This document shows, piece after piece, positions 1 through 7,000 of a DNA stretch of 9,401 nucleotides (within the stretch, counting starts at the first letter, position 1; every line of letters begins with the position of its first letter). The notes under the pieces were generated by a model, which saw only the letters and a list, made by a program, of their open reading frames with translations, was not told the DNA's origin and did no database searches. The translations under genes were made by a program, and so were the position numbers. This DNA is from a bacterium (GTDB lineage Bacteria > Vulcanimicrobiota > Xenobia > RGZZ01), in the NCBI GenBank assembly GCA_021782195.1, contig JAJXVI010000050.1, positions 1 to 9,401 on the forward strand, written 5' to 3'.

Positions 1-30
1 GGCGCTCATGGGGCGGAGTATGCGAGCGCC
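1..30. other. Inverted repeat at window edge
   Basis: GGCGCTC at 1-7 is matched by its reverse complement GAGCGCC at 24-30, giving a 7-bp GC-rich stem with a 16-base loop. It could be the end of a transcription terminator for a gene to the left. The left arm begins at the first base of the window, so the full extent is unknown, and no T-run follows. Confidence 0.3.
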
Positions 31-148
31 CTAACGCCACGGGCCGTGACTGCCCTCACAGATCGCCGGCGCCGTTAACATAACCGGAACCAATTCACAG
101 AATGCCGGCGGCGCGGCAGACTCCGCCGTCCCGCTGGATCCACCTGCA

Positions 149-361
149 ATGCTGCGCACCCTGCTCCACAAGTCCTGGCGTCTCCTCTACGGCGCGTACT
201 CGCTCACGGCCCTGGCGGTGCTGGTCACCTTTGCAGCGCTGATGGCGCTGCTCGTGCCGCGCCTCGCCTGGAGGCGCACCGGAGCATTTCCCGCTCCATC
301 GGAGGGTCTGCAGGAGCGCCCGCACGCTCCTCGGAAGCTTGCGCCCCCCGAGGAGGCATGA
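149..361 (+). CDS. Small hydrophobic protein, possibly a remnant gene, upstream of scpB
   Basis: I do not recognise this 70-residue frame with certainty. Residues about 13-38 form one strongly hydrophobic segment (LLYGAYSLTALAVLVTFAALM) followed by an Arg-rich stretch (WRR), so it would be a single-pass inner-membrane peptide. The N-terminus resembles the start of PlsC-family lysophospholipid acyltransferases, which begin with a similar membrane helix. The HX4D acyltransferase motif and the rest of that family are absent, so it may be a truncated relic. The tail after residue 45 is Pro/Ala-rich and looks unstructured. The stop codon lies 3 bases before the scpB start, and the scpB Shine-Dalgarno sequence sits inside this frame, which would allow translational coupling. 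No good ribosome binding site precedes the ATG, which weakens the case for a real gene. Confidence 0.35.
   Translation: MLRTLLHKSWRLLYGAYSLTALAVLVTFAALMALLVPRLAWRRTGAFPAPSEGLQERPHAPRKLAPPEEA
351..356 (+). promoter_or_regulatory. Shine-Dalgarno site that fixes the scpB start
   Basis: AGGAGG is a full-consensus ribosome binding site. It lies 8 bases before the ATG at 365, and only 1 base before the out-of-frame ATG at 358. The spacing selects 365 as the scpB start. The site lies within the last codons of the upstream small frame. Confidence 0.8.
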
Positions 362-364
362 CAG

Positions 365-1159
365 ATGGAAACGCAGACATGTGCCCTGGTGGAGAGCGAC
401 GTTCGGGAACGCGTCGGCTGGATCACCCTCCAAAATCCGGCGAAACGAAACGTGCTCTCAGCCCGGCTTATCGCGCAACTCCTGGAAACCCTGGATGCGT
501 TCAAGAACGACCGCATCCCCGTCGCCGTACTACGGGCGCCCAGCGGCACCAATGTCTGGTCCGCGGGGCACGACATCACCGAACTCCCGCGCCACGGACG
601 CGATCCGCTCGGTTACAACGACCCGCTCGAGCAGTTGCTACGCGCGGTGCAACAGTACCCCGGGGTCGTCATGGCGATGGTGTCTGGCACGGTGTGGGGA
701 GGCGCGTGCGATCTCGTCCTCACGTGTGACATCGCGATTGGCGACGCGTCCACAAGTTTTGCCATCACCCCCGCGAAGATCGGACTCCCCTACAACGTGT
801 CGGGGATCCAGCACTTCATCAGCCGCCTCGGTCTCAATCGGGCCAAGGAGATGTTCGTGACCGGGCGTCCCGTCGACGCCGAGCACGCGAGGCGCTGGGG
901 AATTCTCAACCACCTCGTGGAAGCTGACGCGCTCGAGCCGTTTACAACGTCCATGGCGGCAGACATTGCCGCAAACTCCCCGCTCGCCATTGCGGCGATC
1001 AAAGAACAATTTCGCACCCTCGACAACGCACGCCCGGTGAGTGCGGAAACATTCGAGCGCATCCAGGGGTTGCGCCGCAAGGTCTATGACAGCCACGACT
1101 ACACGGAGGGGATCGAAGCGTTCATCGAGAAGCGTCCGCCGGTCTTTCGCGGCGACTGA
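365..1159 (+). CDS. scpB: Methylmalonyl-CoA decarboxylase (crotonase superfamily)
   Basis: This 264-residue protein matches the length and sequence pattern of E. coli ScpB/YgfG (about 261 residues), which decarboxylates methylmalonyl-CoA to propionyl-CoA in the cytoplasm. Diagnostic segments, as I recall the E. coli protein, are RAPSG..V.SAGHDI.ELP..GRDPL.Y.DPL (about 57-88), VWGGA (110-114), GLPYN (140-144) and the C-terminal FERIQG.RR.VYDS.DY.EG. The residues aligning with the E. coli active site, His66, Gly110 and Tyr140, are present here as His69, Gly113 and Tyr143, so the enzyme should be active. It belongs to the crotonase fold, with the oxyanion hole formed by the backbone at the His and Gly positions. 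In E. coli it sits with methylmalonyl-CoA mutase (scpA), an argK-type GTPase and a CoA transferase. None of these is in this window, though they could lie to the left. The stop codon sits in the loop of a short stem (1150-1164). Other crotonases (enoyl-CoA hydratases) are the alternative, but the ScpB-specific GHDI/LPYN context argues against that. Confidence 0.92.
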   Translation: METQTCALVESDVRERVGWITLQNPAKRNVLSARLIAQLLETLDAFKNDRIPVAVLRAPSGTNVWSAGHDITELPRHGRDPLGYNDPLEQLLRAVQQYPGVVMAMVSGTVWGGACDLVLTCDIAIGDASTSFAITPAKIGLPYNVSGIQHFISRLGLNRAKEMFVTGRPVDAEHARRWGILNHLVEADALEPFTTSMAADIAANSPLAIAAIKEQFRTLDNARPVSAETFERIQGLRRKVYDSHDYTEGIEAFIEKRPPVFRGD

Positions 1160-1205
1160 CGCCGTTCCCACGCCGGTACGTCGAATTCACAGCCTGGGGG
1201 ACGCG

Positions 1206-1247
1206 GACACCCCCGCACCCTCGTCTCCCCGACACCCCCGCACCCCC
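1206..1247. repeat. C-rich direct repeat with G-quadruplex potential on the minus strand
   Basis: GACACCCCCGCACCC occurs exactly at 1206-1220 and again at 1231-1245, a 25-base period. The tract holds five C-runs (1210-1214, 1218-1220, 1227-1230, 1235-1239, 1243-1247) separated by 3, 6, 4 and 3 bases. The minus strand therefore has five closely spaced G-runs, fitting the usual G-quadruplex pattern. It lies 47 bases past the scpB stop. A role is not shown. Confidence 0.6.
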
Positions 1248-1261
1248 GACAGGATTGACTG

Positions 1262-1378
1262 GCGCAACCCCACATACGAGTTGCGTCGAGCATTGCGCAT
1301 CCACGGAAACGCTCAGTCCTCGCTGCGTCACGCCAGCTCCGTCCTCCTCGCATCGGTCGAAGACCGCAGTCAGGACTG
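1262..1378 (+). other. Structured intergenic stretch with an imperfect 14-bp-arm hairpin
   Basis: Within the 427-base gap after scpB, the arms 1314-1327 (CAGTCCTCGCTGCG) and 1365-1378 (CGCAGTCAGGACTG) pair over 13 of 14 positions, including one G-U, with a single C-C mismatch and a 37-base loop. Inside the loop a smaller hairpin, CGGTC/GACCG (1354-1358 with 1362-1366), partly competes with the inner pairs. Upstream, CGCAAC at 1263-1268 can pair with GTTGCG at 1280-1285, and the overlapping GCGCAA at 1262-1267 can pair instead with TTGCGC at 1293-1298. I see no convincing coding frame here and no tRNA. It could be a leader RNA, a small RNA, or the scpB 3' end. I do not recognise a known riboswitch class. 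Confidence 0.35.
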
Positions 1379-1482
1379 GGGTAACACCTGGCACGACTCC
1401 GCCGTTCCTCCCATCCAAACTCCACCTCCTGCACTAGAAAGAACTACCACCGCACAAGACCTCTGTCGTATCCGCGCCCGAG

Positions 1483-1488
1483 TATAAC
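1483..1488 (+). promoter_or_regulatory. Possible -10 box for the lipoprotein gene
   Basis: TATAAC stands out in GC-rich surroundings about 100 bases before the lipoprotein start. It would place transcription start near 1495, at the foot of the first leader hairpin. No good -35 hexamer is found at 16-18 bases upstream, so this is a weak call. Confidence 0.3.
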
Positions 1489-1494
1489 TCCCCA

Positions 1495-1563
1495 TTCATT
1501 GAGAAAGAATGAAGTTGTGGCCCGGATGGAATCGTCCGGGGACGGACATGCCACTCCGTCCCC
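1495..1563 (+). promoter_or_regulatory. Leader with three hairpins, two of them mutually exclusive
   Basis: Three stems crowd the 5' leader of the lipoprotein gene. They are TTCATT/AATGAA (1495-1500 with 1508-1513), CCCGGA/TCCGGG (1521-1526 with 1535-1540), and the perfect 9-bp stem GGGGACGGA/TCCGTCCCC (1538-1546 with 1555-1563, 8-base loop). The 3' arm of the second and the 5' arm of the third share 1538-1540, so the two cannot form fully together. The third stem ends 9 bases before the ribosome binding site and is not followed immediately by a U-run. This could be a translational control element or an mRNA-stabilising structure. No known riboswitch consensus was recognised. Confidence 0.45.
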
Positions 1564-1572
1564 AGACAGACA

Positions 1573-1579
1573 GAGGTGG
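1573..1579 (+). promoter_or_regulatory. Ribosome binding site that fixes the lipoprotein start
   Basis: GAGGTGG lies 7 bases before the ATG at 1587. This supports 1587 over the in-frame ATG at 1509, whose extra 26 residues would bury the signal peptide and are translated from the leader hairpins. An exact complement, TCCACCTC, exists upstream at 1421-1428. Confidence 0.75.
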
Positions 1580-1586
1580 ATTTTGT

Positions 1587-3380
1587 ATGAAACGGCTGCA
1601 AATTCTACTGGCCCTTACAATTCTTACTGCCAGCCTGCTCGTGGGGTGCGGCGGAGGCGGAGGAGGTGGCGTACCATCGGGTGTAAGCGGAACAGGGGGA
1701 GGCACGGTATCGTCCACTACGGGAACGAGTACAGTCATTCCGTATGCCACTCCTGACGCGGGAGCGACACCAACACCAACGCCGACACCAGTGCCGAACA
1801 CCACGCTCAGCGTGACCTACTCGACGGGCGTGCTTCCGACAGGAACAACCACCATACTCGCCACTGCCTACGACGGCACGGGTACGACGGTGTTCGGCCG
1901 CAACAGCTACGCAGCGGGCAGCACGCTGACGCTGCAGAACGTATCGAATGAAGCAACCCAGTTGCGAATTGAGTACTGGATTGACCAGACGCGCTGCCTG
2001 GGAATGTCGTTCATTCCACTCAGCCTCAAGAAGATAACGTCGTGGAAGGATCCCCCGATCATTCCAGCGGTTACGCTCTCGGTGCTGGGACGCAAGGGAC
2101 TGCTTGCCACCCCCACCTGGGTCGCCTGCCAGGACGGACCGGGGGCCTGGACCATGCTCACCGCAAGTTACACCGGACTCTACGCATTTCCGGTCCGAGG
2201 TGCCAGTGGAGCGTACGGAGTGGGTGTCGGAGTCCTGAGCACCCACGGGGGAACCGGCGGTGGAACCTCGTCACAGTCGGTATTCTTCCAGCACGCGACG
2301 CTCGCTGAAACCGCGACTCCCCAGGTGAAGGCGGAAATCGGCTCACCTGGCAGCGGCAGCGGATTGGTGACGCTCACCGTGACGCCGACCATCAGCGGCG
2401 TACAGGTCAGCGGAGACGTGTTCGGCATGGGTGGCGGCGAAAGCGGGAGACTCGTGCTCACGCCAACCTTGTTCGCGAACCTCTCAGATGGCGGTGGCTA
2501 CTACGCCATTGCCAACGTGTCCTATGGCCTCTACGGTGTCTTCGCACTCAAAGGGGTCGGATATCAGAGCGCGGGTGTCTTCGACAACAGCAAGATCGAC
2601 AGCATCTTCTTTGACAGCCTGAGAATCCCGAGCGGTTCGAGTGACATCACCTTCAACGCCGATTTTGGTGATACAACAAAGGCGAGGCCTCCTGTAGACC
2701 GCCTGGCCCACCTGCTCGGTGGTGGCGCCGATACGCTCGCCGGCACGGTCAGCCTGACGGCACCTCGAGAGTCTCGCGTCGACGTCAGCACCTACGACAG
2801 CGCGACCCAGACGATCAACTACAAGGGCTTTCCGACCGCGTCGCCGTCGCCGTCCCCGTCCCCGTCGCCCGGGGGCGGAACGTCCGGTGGCAGCGAGACC
2901 CTTATCCCACTCCACCTGCTGAACGCGGTGGCAACCGATTCGACGGGATTCGGAATACGGACCATCCAGCACTTCTTCCTGGAGCCGGTGGATCTCGACG
3001 AGTCGTTCGTTACGAATCCATACGGAAGTGTAACGATGGGTGCAGGTTCCGTGAACTTCACGCCCTACGCAGGTGCCCAGGTTTATCAGGCCGTGCTCTC
3101 GAACTCGGCCACAGACGCCACGATGAAGTGGACGGTATCCTGGACGCCAGGCTATCTCGGAGGTGGATCCACGTACGCCTACACCTTCCCGAACGTAGCC
3201 GCAATTAGCGGCCTCGACTCGTCCTGGCAATATGCCAGCAACTCCCAGTGGACGCTTGAAGCCCTCAACGCCGGAAATACGATGACGCTCGAGCAACTTC
3301 TGGCGGGACTCGGTGAAGGAAGCGACGGGATGAGGGTTGTTGGCGCAGGCCAGCAAGGCACCCTGTCGACGGCTCCGTAA
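1587..3380 (+). CDS. Exported lipoprotein of unknown function with Pro-rich linkers
   Basis: This 597-residue protein starts with a classical lipoprotein signal peptide: basic MKR, a hydrophobic core, then lipobox L18-V19-G20-C21. Signal peptidase II would cleave before Cys21, which would be lipidated, anchoring the protein in a membrane facing the periplasm or cell surface. A Gly run (22-28) and a Gly/Ser/Thr-rich tether lead to a Thr-Pro linker (61-70, TPTPTPTPVP). Residues about 72-400 are rich in Thr, Ser, Val and Gly with alternating hydrophobics, as in beta-sandwich domains, and contain Cys137 and Cys181, which might form a disulfide. A Ser-Pro linker (419-428) separates a smaller C-terminal region (435-597). 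I recognise no catalytic motif or named family. It follows the structured leader described above and precedes a repeat and hairpin. Neighbouring genes give no functional hint. Start choice rests on the signal peptide and ribosome binding site. Confidence 0.85.
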   Translation: MKRLQILLALTILTASLLVGCGGGGGGGVPSGVSGTGGGTVSSTTGTSTVIPYATPDAGATPTPTPTPVPNTTLSVTYSTGVLPTGTTTILATAYDGTGTTVFGRNSYAAGSTLTLQNVSNEATQLRIEYWIDQTRCLGMSFIPLSLKKITSWKDPPIIPAVTLSVLGRKGLLATPTWVACQDGPGAWTMLTASYTGLYAFPVRGASGAYGVGVGVLSTHGGTGGGTSSQSVFFQHATLAETATPQVKAEIGSPGSGSGLVTLTVTPTISGVQVSGDVFGMGGGESGRLVLTPTLFANLSDGGGYYAIANVSYGLYGVFALKGVGYQSAGVFDNSKIDSIFFDSLRIPSGSSDITFNADFGDTTKARPPVDRLAHLLGGGADTLAGTVSLTAPRESRVDVSTYDSATQTINYKGFPTASPSPSPSPSPGGGTSGGSETLIPLHLLNAVATDSTGFGIRTIQHFFLEPVDLDESFVTNPYGSVTMGAGSVNFTPYAGAQVYQAVLSNSATDATMKWTVSWTPGYLGGGSTYAYTFPNVAAISGLDSSWQYASNSQWTLEALNAGNTMTLEQLLAGLGEGSDGMRVVGAGQQGTLSTAP

Positions 3381-3424
3381 GCGACGGCGCGTCGTCGACC
3401 CCGTAAGCCACGGCGCGTCGTCGA
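3375..3424. repeat. Two-copy 24-base tandem repeat over the lipoprotein stop codon
   Basis: The unit CCGTAAGCGACGGCGCGTCG plus TCGA occurs at 3375-3398 and 3401-3424 (26-base period) with one mismatch (G3383 versus C3409). The TAA stop of the lipoprotein gene is inside the first copy. Each copy holds a palindromic GGCGCGTCGTCGA-type core, and TCGACG at 3366-3371 pairs with CGTCGA at 3393-3398. It looks like a local duplication. A role in transcript ending is possible but unproven. Confidence 0.6.
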
Positions 3425-3449
3425 AAGGCGGCTCCTGCCAGTGAACTCC

Positions 3450-3486
3450 TGTTGGACGGGGAAGCGTCAGGTTTCCTCGTCCAACA
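3450..3486 (+). terminator. Strong hairpin downstream of the lipoprotein gene, probable terminator
   Basis: The 14-base arms TGTTGGACGGGGAA (3450-3463) and TTCCTCGTCCAACA (3473-3486) pair completely, with one G-U, around a 9-base loop. It begins 69 bases after the lipoprotein stop and lies before the nuclease-like gene. No T-run follows, so it is not a canonical intrinsic terminator, but the strength and position suit transcript ending or 3'-end protection. Confidence 0.5.
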
Positions 3487-3564
3487 ACGTGTTCCGCCAA
3501 CCCTTAGCACGAGAGATGTTTACCTGCCTGCAACTTCCACGCTACAGCCTTCCCGGGAGTCGAT

Positions 3565-3957
3565 GTGGTAGGGTTGGACCCGAAAGGGGTTGATGCACGT
3601 GGAAGTCGAGACAATGGGGCAGCGCCTGTTACGTCTCCGGTCAAGGGAATGGTGGCGGTCGTGGCTCCACAGGTCTGGGTAGCATCTATCCTGCAGTCGG
3701 AATGGTACCGCCTCGACTTTTTGTGCTACCTCAAACGAGCAGACGGGACCACACGCTGGGTGGACCTCGAGGCCGACGGCGCTCAACACACGCAGGAGAG
3801 AGAGCAAGATATGCGTCGACAGCGTGGCATTCCCGCACGGCGCCTCGGGTACCGGGCTTATCAGCTCACCAGTCGCACCTTTGGCCATACACTCCTGGCC
3901 GCATTTACCGCGCAGCTCGACGAGGCGGAGTGGCGACCTCACGCCAGGGCGTCATGA
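3565..3957 (+). CDS. Small DUF559/Vsr-like PD-(D/E)XK nuclease-fold protein
   Basis: The core of this 130-residue frame reads YRLDFLCYL (48-56), then WVDLEADGAQH (65-75), QDMRR (81-85), and RLGYRAYQLTS (93-103). Spacing and residues match the pattern of the DUF559/Vsr-like branch of the PD-(D/E)XK nuclease superfamily: Asp51, Glu69-x-Asp71-Gly-x-x-His75, then Asp82-x-x-Arg85 and a closing beta strand. Such proteins are predicted metal-dependent endonucleases. The biological role of small stand-alone members is mostly unknown. The start is uncertain. GTG at 3565 has a weak GGGAG 5 bases upstream; the in-frame ATG at 3649 would give 102 residues and keep the whole core. Residues 1-28 look non-native. 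An overlapping frame from ATG 3593 (29 residues, MGQRLLRLRSREWW-like) might be the true N-terminus joined by a frameshift, in which case the gene is damaged. It converges with the RND operon and shares a palindromic boundary with it. Confidence 0.6.
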   Translation: MVGLDPKGVDARGSRDNGAAPVTSPVKGMVAVVAPQVWVASILQSEWYRLDFLCYLKRADGTTRWVDLEADGAQHTQEREQDMRRQRGIPARRLGYRAYQLTSRTFGHTLLAAFTAQLDEAEWRPHARAS

Positions 3958-3986
3958 ACCACACAGCAAGACAACGTCCCGGTCCA

Positions 3987-4043
3987 TGATACCAGATAAT
4001 ATCTCAGTTCATGCGCCATGAACTGGGATATTATCTGGTATCA
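3987..4043. terminator. 57-base near-perfect palindrome, probable bidirectional terminator
   Basis: The 27-base arms 3987-4013 and 4017-4043 are reverse complements apart from one position that still forms a G-U pair, with a 3-base loop (CGC at 4014-4016). It sits between the convergent nuclease-like gene (ending 3957) and RND pump gene (ending 4031). The pump's stop codon and last codons lie inside the right arm. There is no T-run on either side. The stem is A/T-rich in its middle, unlike the surroundings. Placement between convergent genes makes a two-way terminator the simplest reading. Confidence 0.75.
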
Positions 4044-7000
4044 CCCATCCGCCCGTGCCGCCACGCAATCGCGGGAAGCACGAGCAGCGTCAGGGCGGTC
4101 GACGTGAACAGGCCGCCCAGGATGACGGTCGCCATCGGGCCGTCGATCTCTCGGCCGGCGGTGCCGCTCCCGAGCGCCATTGGCAGCAGACCAAGGCCCG
4201 TCACCAGCGCCGTCATCAGTATCGGACCCAGTCGCTCACGCGCCCCTCGAATCACCGTCGCGACCGTCCACGGTTCCCCTTCGACCTCGACCAGGTGCTG
4301 ATAGTGCGTGATCAACATGATGGCGTTGCGCATCGTGATTCCGAACAGGGTCACAAAGCCGATGGTCGACCCGAGCGTCAGCACGCTTCCCTGCATGGCC
4401 ACCGCCAACACGCCCCCGACCAGGGCAAAGGGAACGTTGAGCATCACAAGTACGACACTCCGCGTACTGCCCAGCGCCATGGTGAGCAACAGGCCCACGG
4501 CCACCAGCGCAAGTGCGCAGCGACCTTCAAGCTCCCGTATCGCCCGCTCGTGCGCCACGGCCTCGCCACCCACGCTCGCATAGACGCCCGCAGGCAGGTG
4601 CATCGCGGCCAGGCGTCGCTTCAGTTCCCGCACGAACGACGACACGGCGCGGCCGGCAACGTCGCAGGTCAGGGCCTGGAGCCGTCGCCCTCCATCGTGC
4701 AGAATCACGGTCCGAGAAGGCGCCCACGAAATGTGCGCGACCGAGGAAAGGCGCACCGGCGCGCGTCCCGGTGCACCCACCCACAGGTCCCCGATGCGCT
4801 CGGGGTCCTTGCGCTCCGCGGAGGGCAGGATGACGCGCACGTTCAGCGTGCGGTCGCCACGATACACCTGTCCGACCCGCGTCCCCTGCCAGGCGGTCTG
4901 CACCTGATCGGTCACCTCGGTGGGGGTCAGCCCGTTGGCGATCAGGCGCCGCGCATCAAGCGCGCAGACGAGACGCGGACGCGGCAGCATCGACCGCAAC
5001 GTCACGTTGGTGGCACCGCGCATCTTGCCCATCAGCGCCTGCACCTGCTCCGCCACGCCGTCTAGAACCCGCAGTCGCGCACCAAAAATGCTGACAACCA
5101 CCGAACCGCTGAAGCCCGACATACTTTCGTCGATGCGCTCGGAGAGAAATGGCTTGACCGCGAACATGGCGCCTGGGATGACCTCCAGTCGCGTCAAGAT
5201 ATCGTGGGCAATGAGCGCTTCGGAACGTCCGTCCTTCGTCGAAAGTTCAACGTCGAACTCGCTCTGCTCCGGCAGATGCGGGTCGTCTGACATCTGGGCG
5301 CGACCGGCCCGCTGGGCCACCGACAACACATCCGGATCGGCCAGCAAGAGCCGGCTCACCGACTTCCCCAGGGCCATCGACTCCTGCAGGCTGCTGCCGG
5401 GCAGAAGCGTCATGTGCAGAATCACGTGTCCCTCCTGCAGATCGGGCAGCAGGGAAGTGCCGATGAACGGCAGGTAGGCCACAGCCGCAACGGTCAAGAC
5501 CCCCACGAGACCGATGACGACGCCAGCGTGCCGCACGGCCGCGCCCGCCACACGCTCGTAGACTGCCATGAGGCGCCGCATCAACCCGGACGGACGGTAC
5601 ACCGCCTCCCGCCTGGCCACCCCCGCATAGGCAAGCGCCGGCGTAACCGTAAGCGCGACCGCCAGCGAGGCCAGCACGGCCGCGATGTACGCCTGGGCAA
5701 GCGGGGCAAGCAGCCGCCCGACCAGCCCGGACAGCGTCAACACGGGAATGAACACCGCGAGCACTGCAAACGTGGCGTACACAACCGCGCCGCGCACCTC
5801 CATCGACGCGTCGAAAATCACGTCAAACGTCGAACGCACCCCCTTTTTTGCGGGATCGACTCCTTCTGACCGTGCAGCTTCAATACGGGTACGGTTCTCA
5901 TCGAGCCGGCGAAAAATGTTTTCGACGTCAATCACCGCATCGTCCACAACCTCGCCGATGGCGATGGCCAGTCCACCCAGCGTCATCGTGTTCACCGTCG
6001 CTCCGCACGCCGACAACACGAGAATCGCAGCAATGAGCGAAAGGGGAATGGCCACCAGGGAACACAGGCTCATCCGCGGCTCGAGCGTGAACAGCAGGAG
6101 GACAATCGCCACCAGCGCGCCGCCCAGCCACAGAGCCGTCTTGACGTTGTGCACCGACACGCTGATGAAGCGTGCCGGCAAGAACACGTTGCGATGCAGG
6201 CGTATGTGCGCCGACGCAAGCGCCGGAGCCAGGTCGTCGAGCGCAACGTCGAGTCCACGCGTCACCTGCAGCGTGTTGCTCCCGAGCTGGTTGTCAACCA
6301 TCAACTGCACGCCAGGCTTCCCATCGACTGAAGCCGCCCCGAGCGGTGGCGCCGATCCGCGCTTGACCGTCGCTACGTCGCGCAGCAACACGGGGTGGTC
6401 ACCGTCCATGCGGATCACCACGCGTCCCAGTTCCGCAGGGGTGCTCGGAGATCCCTCGACCTGCAGGAGTACGCGTTGATTCGGCGTGTCCGCGAAGCCC
6501 GCCCCGTCGATGCGCGTGATTCCACGCACCGCCGAGGTCAGGCCCCCCAGCGTCATCCCCTGCGCGCGCAACGCCGCCAGGTTCGGCTGTATCTGCAGTT
6601 CCTCCTGATAGCCTCCGAACACGGTCACCGATGCCACGCCCGGCACGGCCAGGAGGCTCCGACGCACGGTCCAGTCGGCAAACGTACGCACGTCGCGCAG
6701 GGATCGTACGCGCGAAGTCAGTCCGATGACCCGCACCACCTGGGCAGGAGAGGTCAGCGGCGCAATGGTGGGCGCGTGCACCTGACGCGGCAGCGTGCCC
6801 CGTGCCGCCACAAGGCGCTCGCTCGTTTCCTGACGCGCCCGATAGATGTCGGTCCCCCCGACGAAGACGAGGTGAATGACGGAGAGCCCCTGAAACGATT
6901 TCGAGTTCAGATCGCGCACAGCCGGCGTTCCAGAAAGGAGCGCCTCCAGGGGTTCGGTCACGAGCTGCTCCACCTGCACGGGCGAAAACCCCGGCGCCTC

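Noticed and set aside
1314..1400. Possible cobalamin riboswitch, suggested by methylmalonyl-CoA metabolism next door and a GAAGACCGC string
   Set aside because: The conserved B12 box and the GCCACTG core are absent, and the element lies downstream of scpB rather than upstream.
1041..1487. Frames in the gap after scpB (1041-1487 plus strand, 1099-1434 minus strand, 1255-1437 plus strand)
   Set aside because: Low-complexity Ser/Thr/Pro/Arg or Cys/Gly/Arg products, no ribosome binding site, partly overlapping scpB. The stretch reads better as non-coding.
1509..1586. 26-residue extension of the lipoprotein
   Set aside because: It translates the leader hairpins and would place the signal peptide internally. 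ATG 1587 has the better ribosome binding site.
2484..3500. 338-codon minus-strand frame opposite the lipoprotein gene
   Set aside because: Composition is Arg/Gly/Val-rich without domains; the plus-strand frame has a signal peptide, lipobox and ribosome binding site.
4055..5065. Long plus-strand open frame (336 codons) opposite the RND gene
   Set aside because: It is a GC-rich antisense shadow: His/Arg/Gln-rich low-quality protein, no ribosome binding site, and the opposite strand carries a well-supported RND pump.
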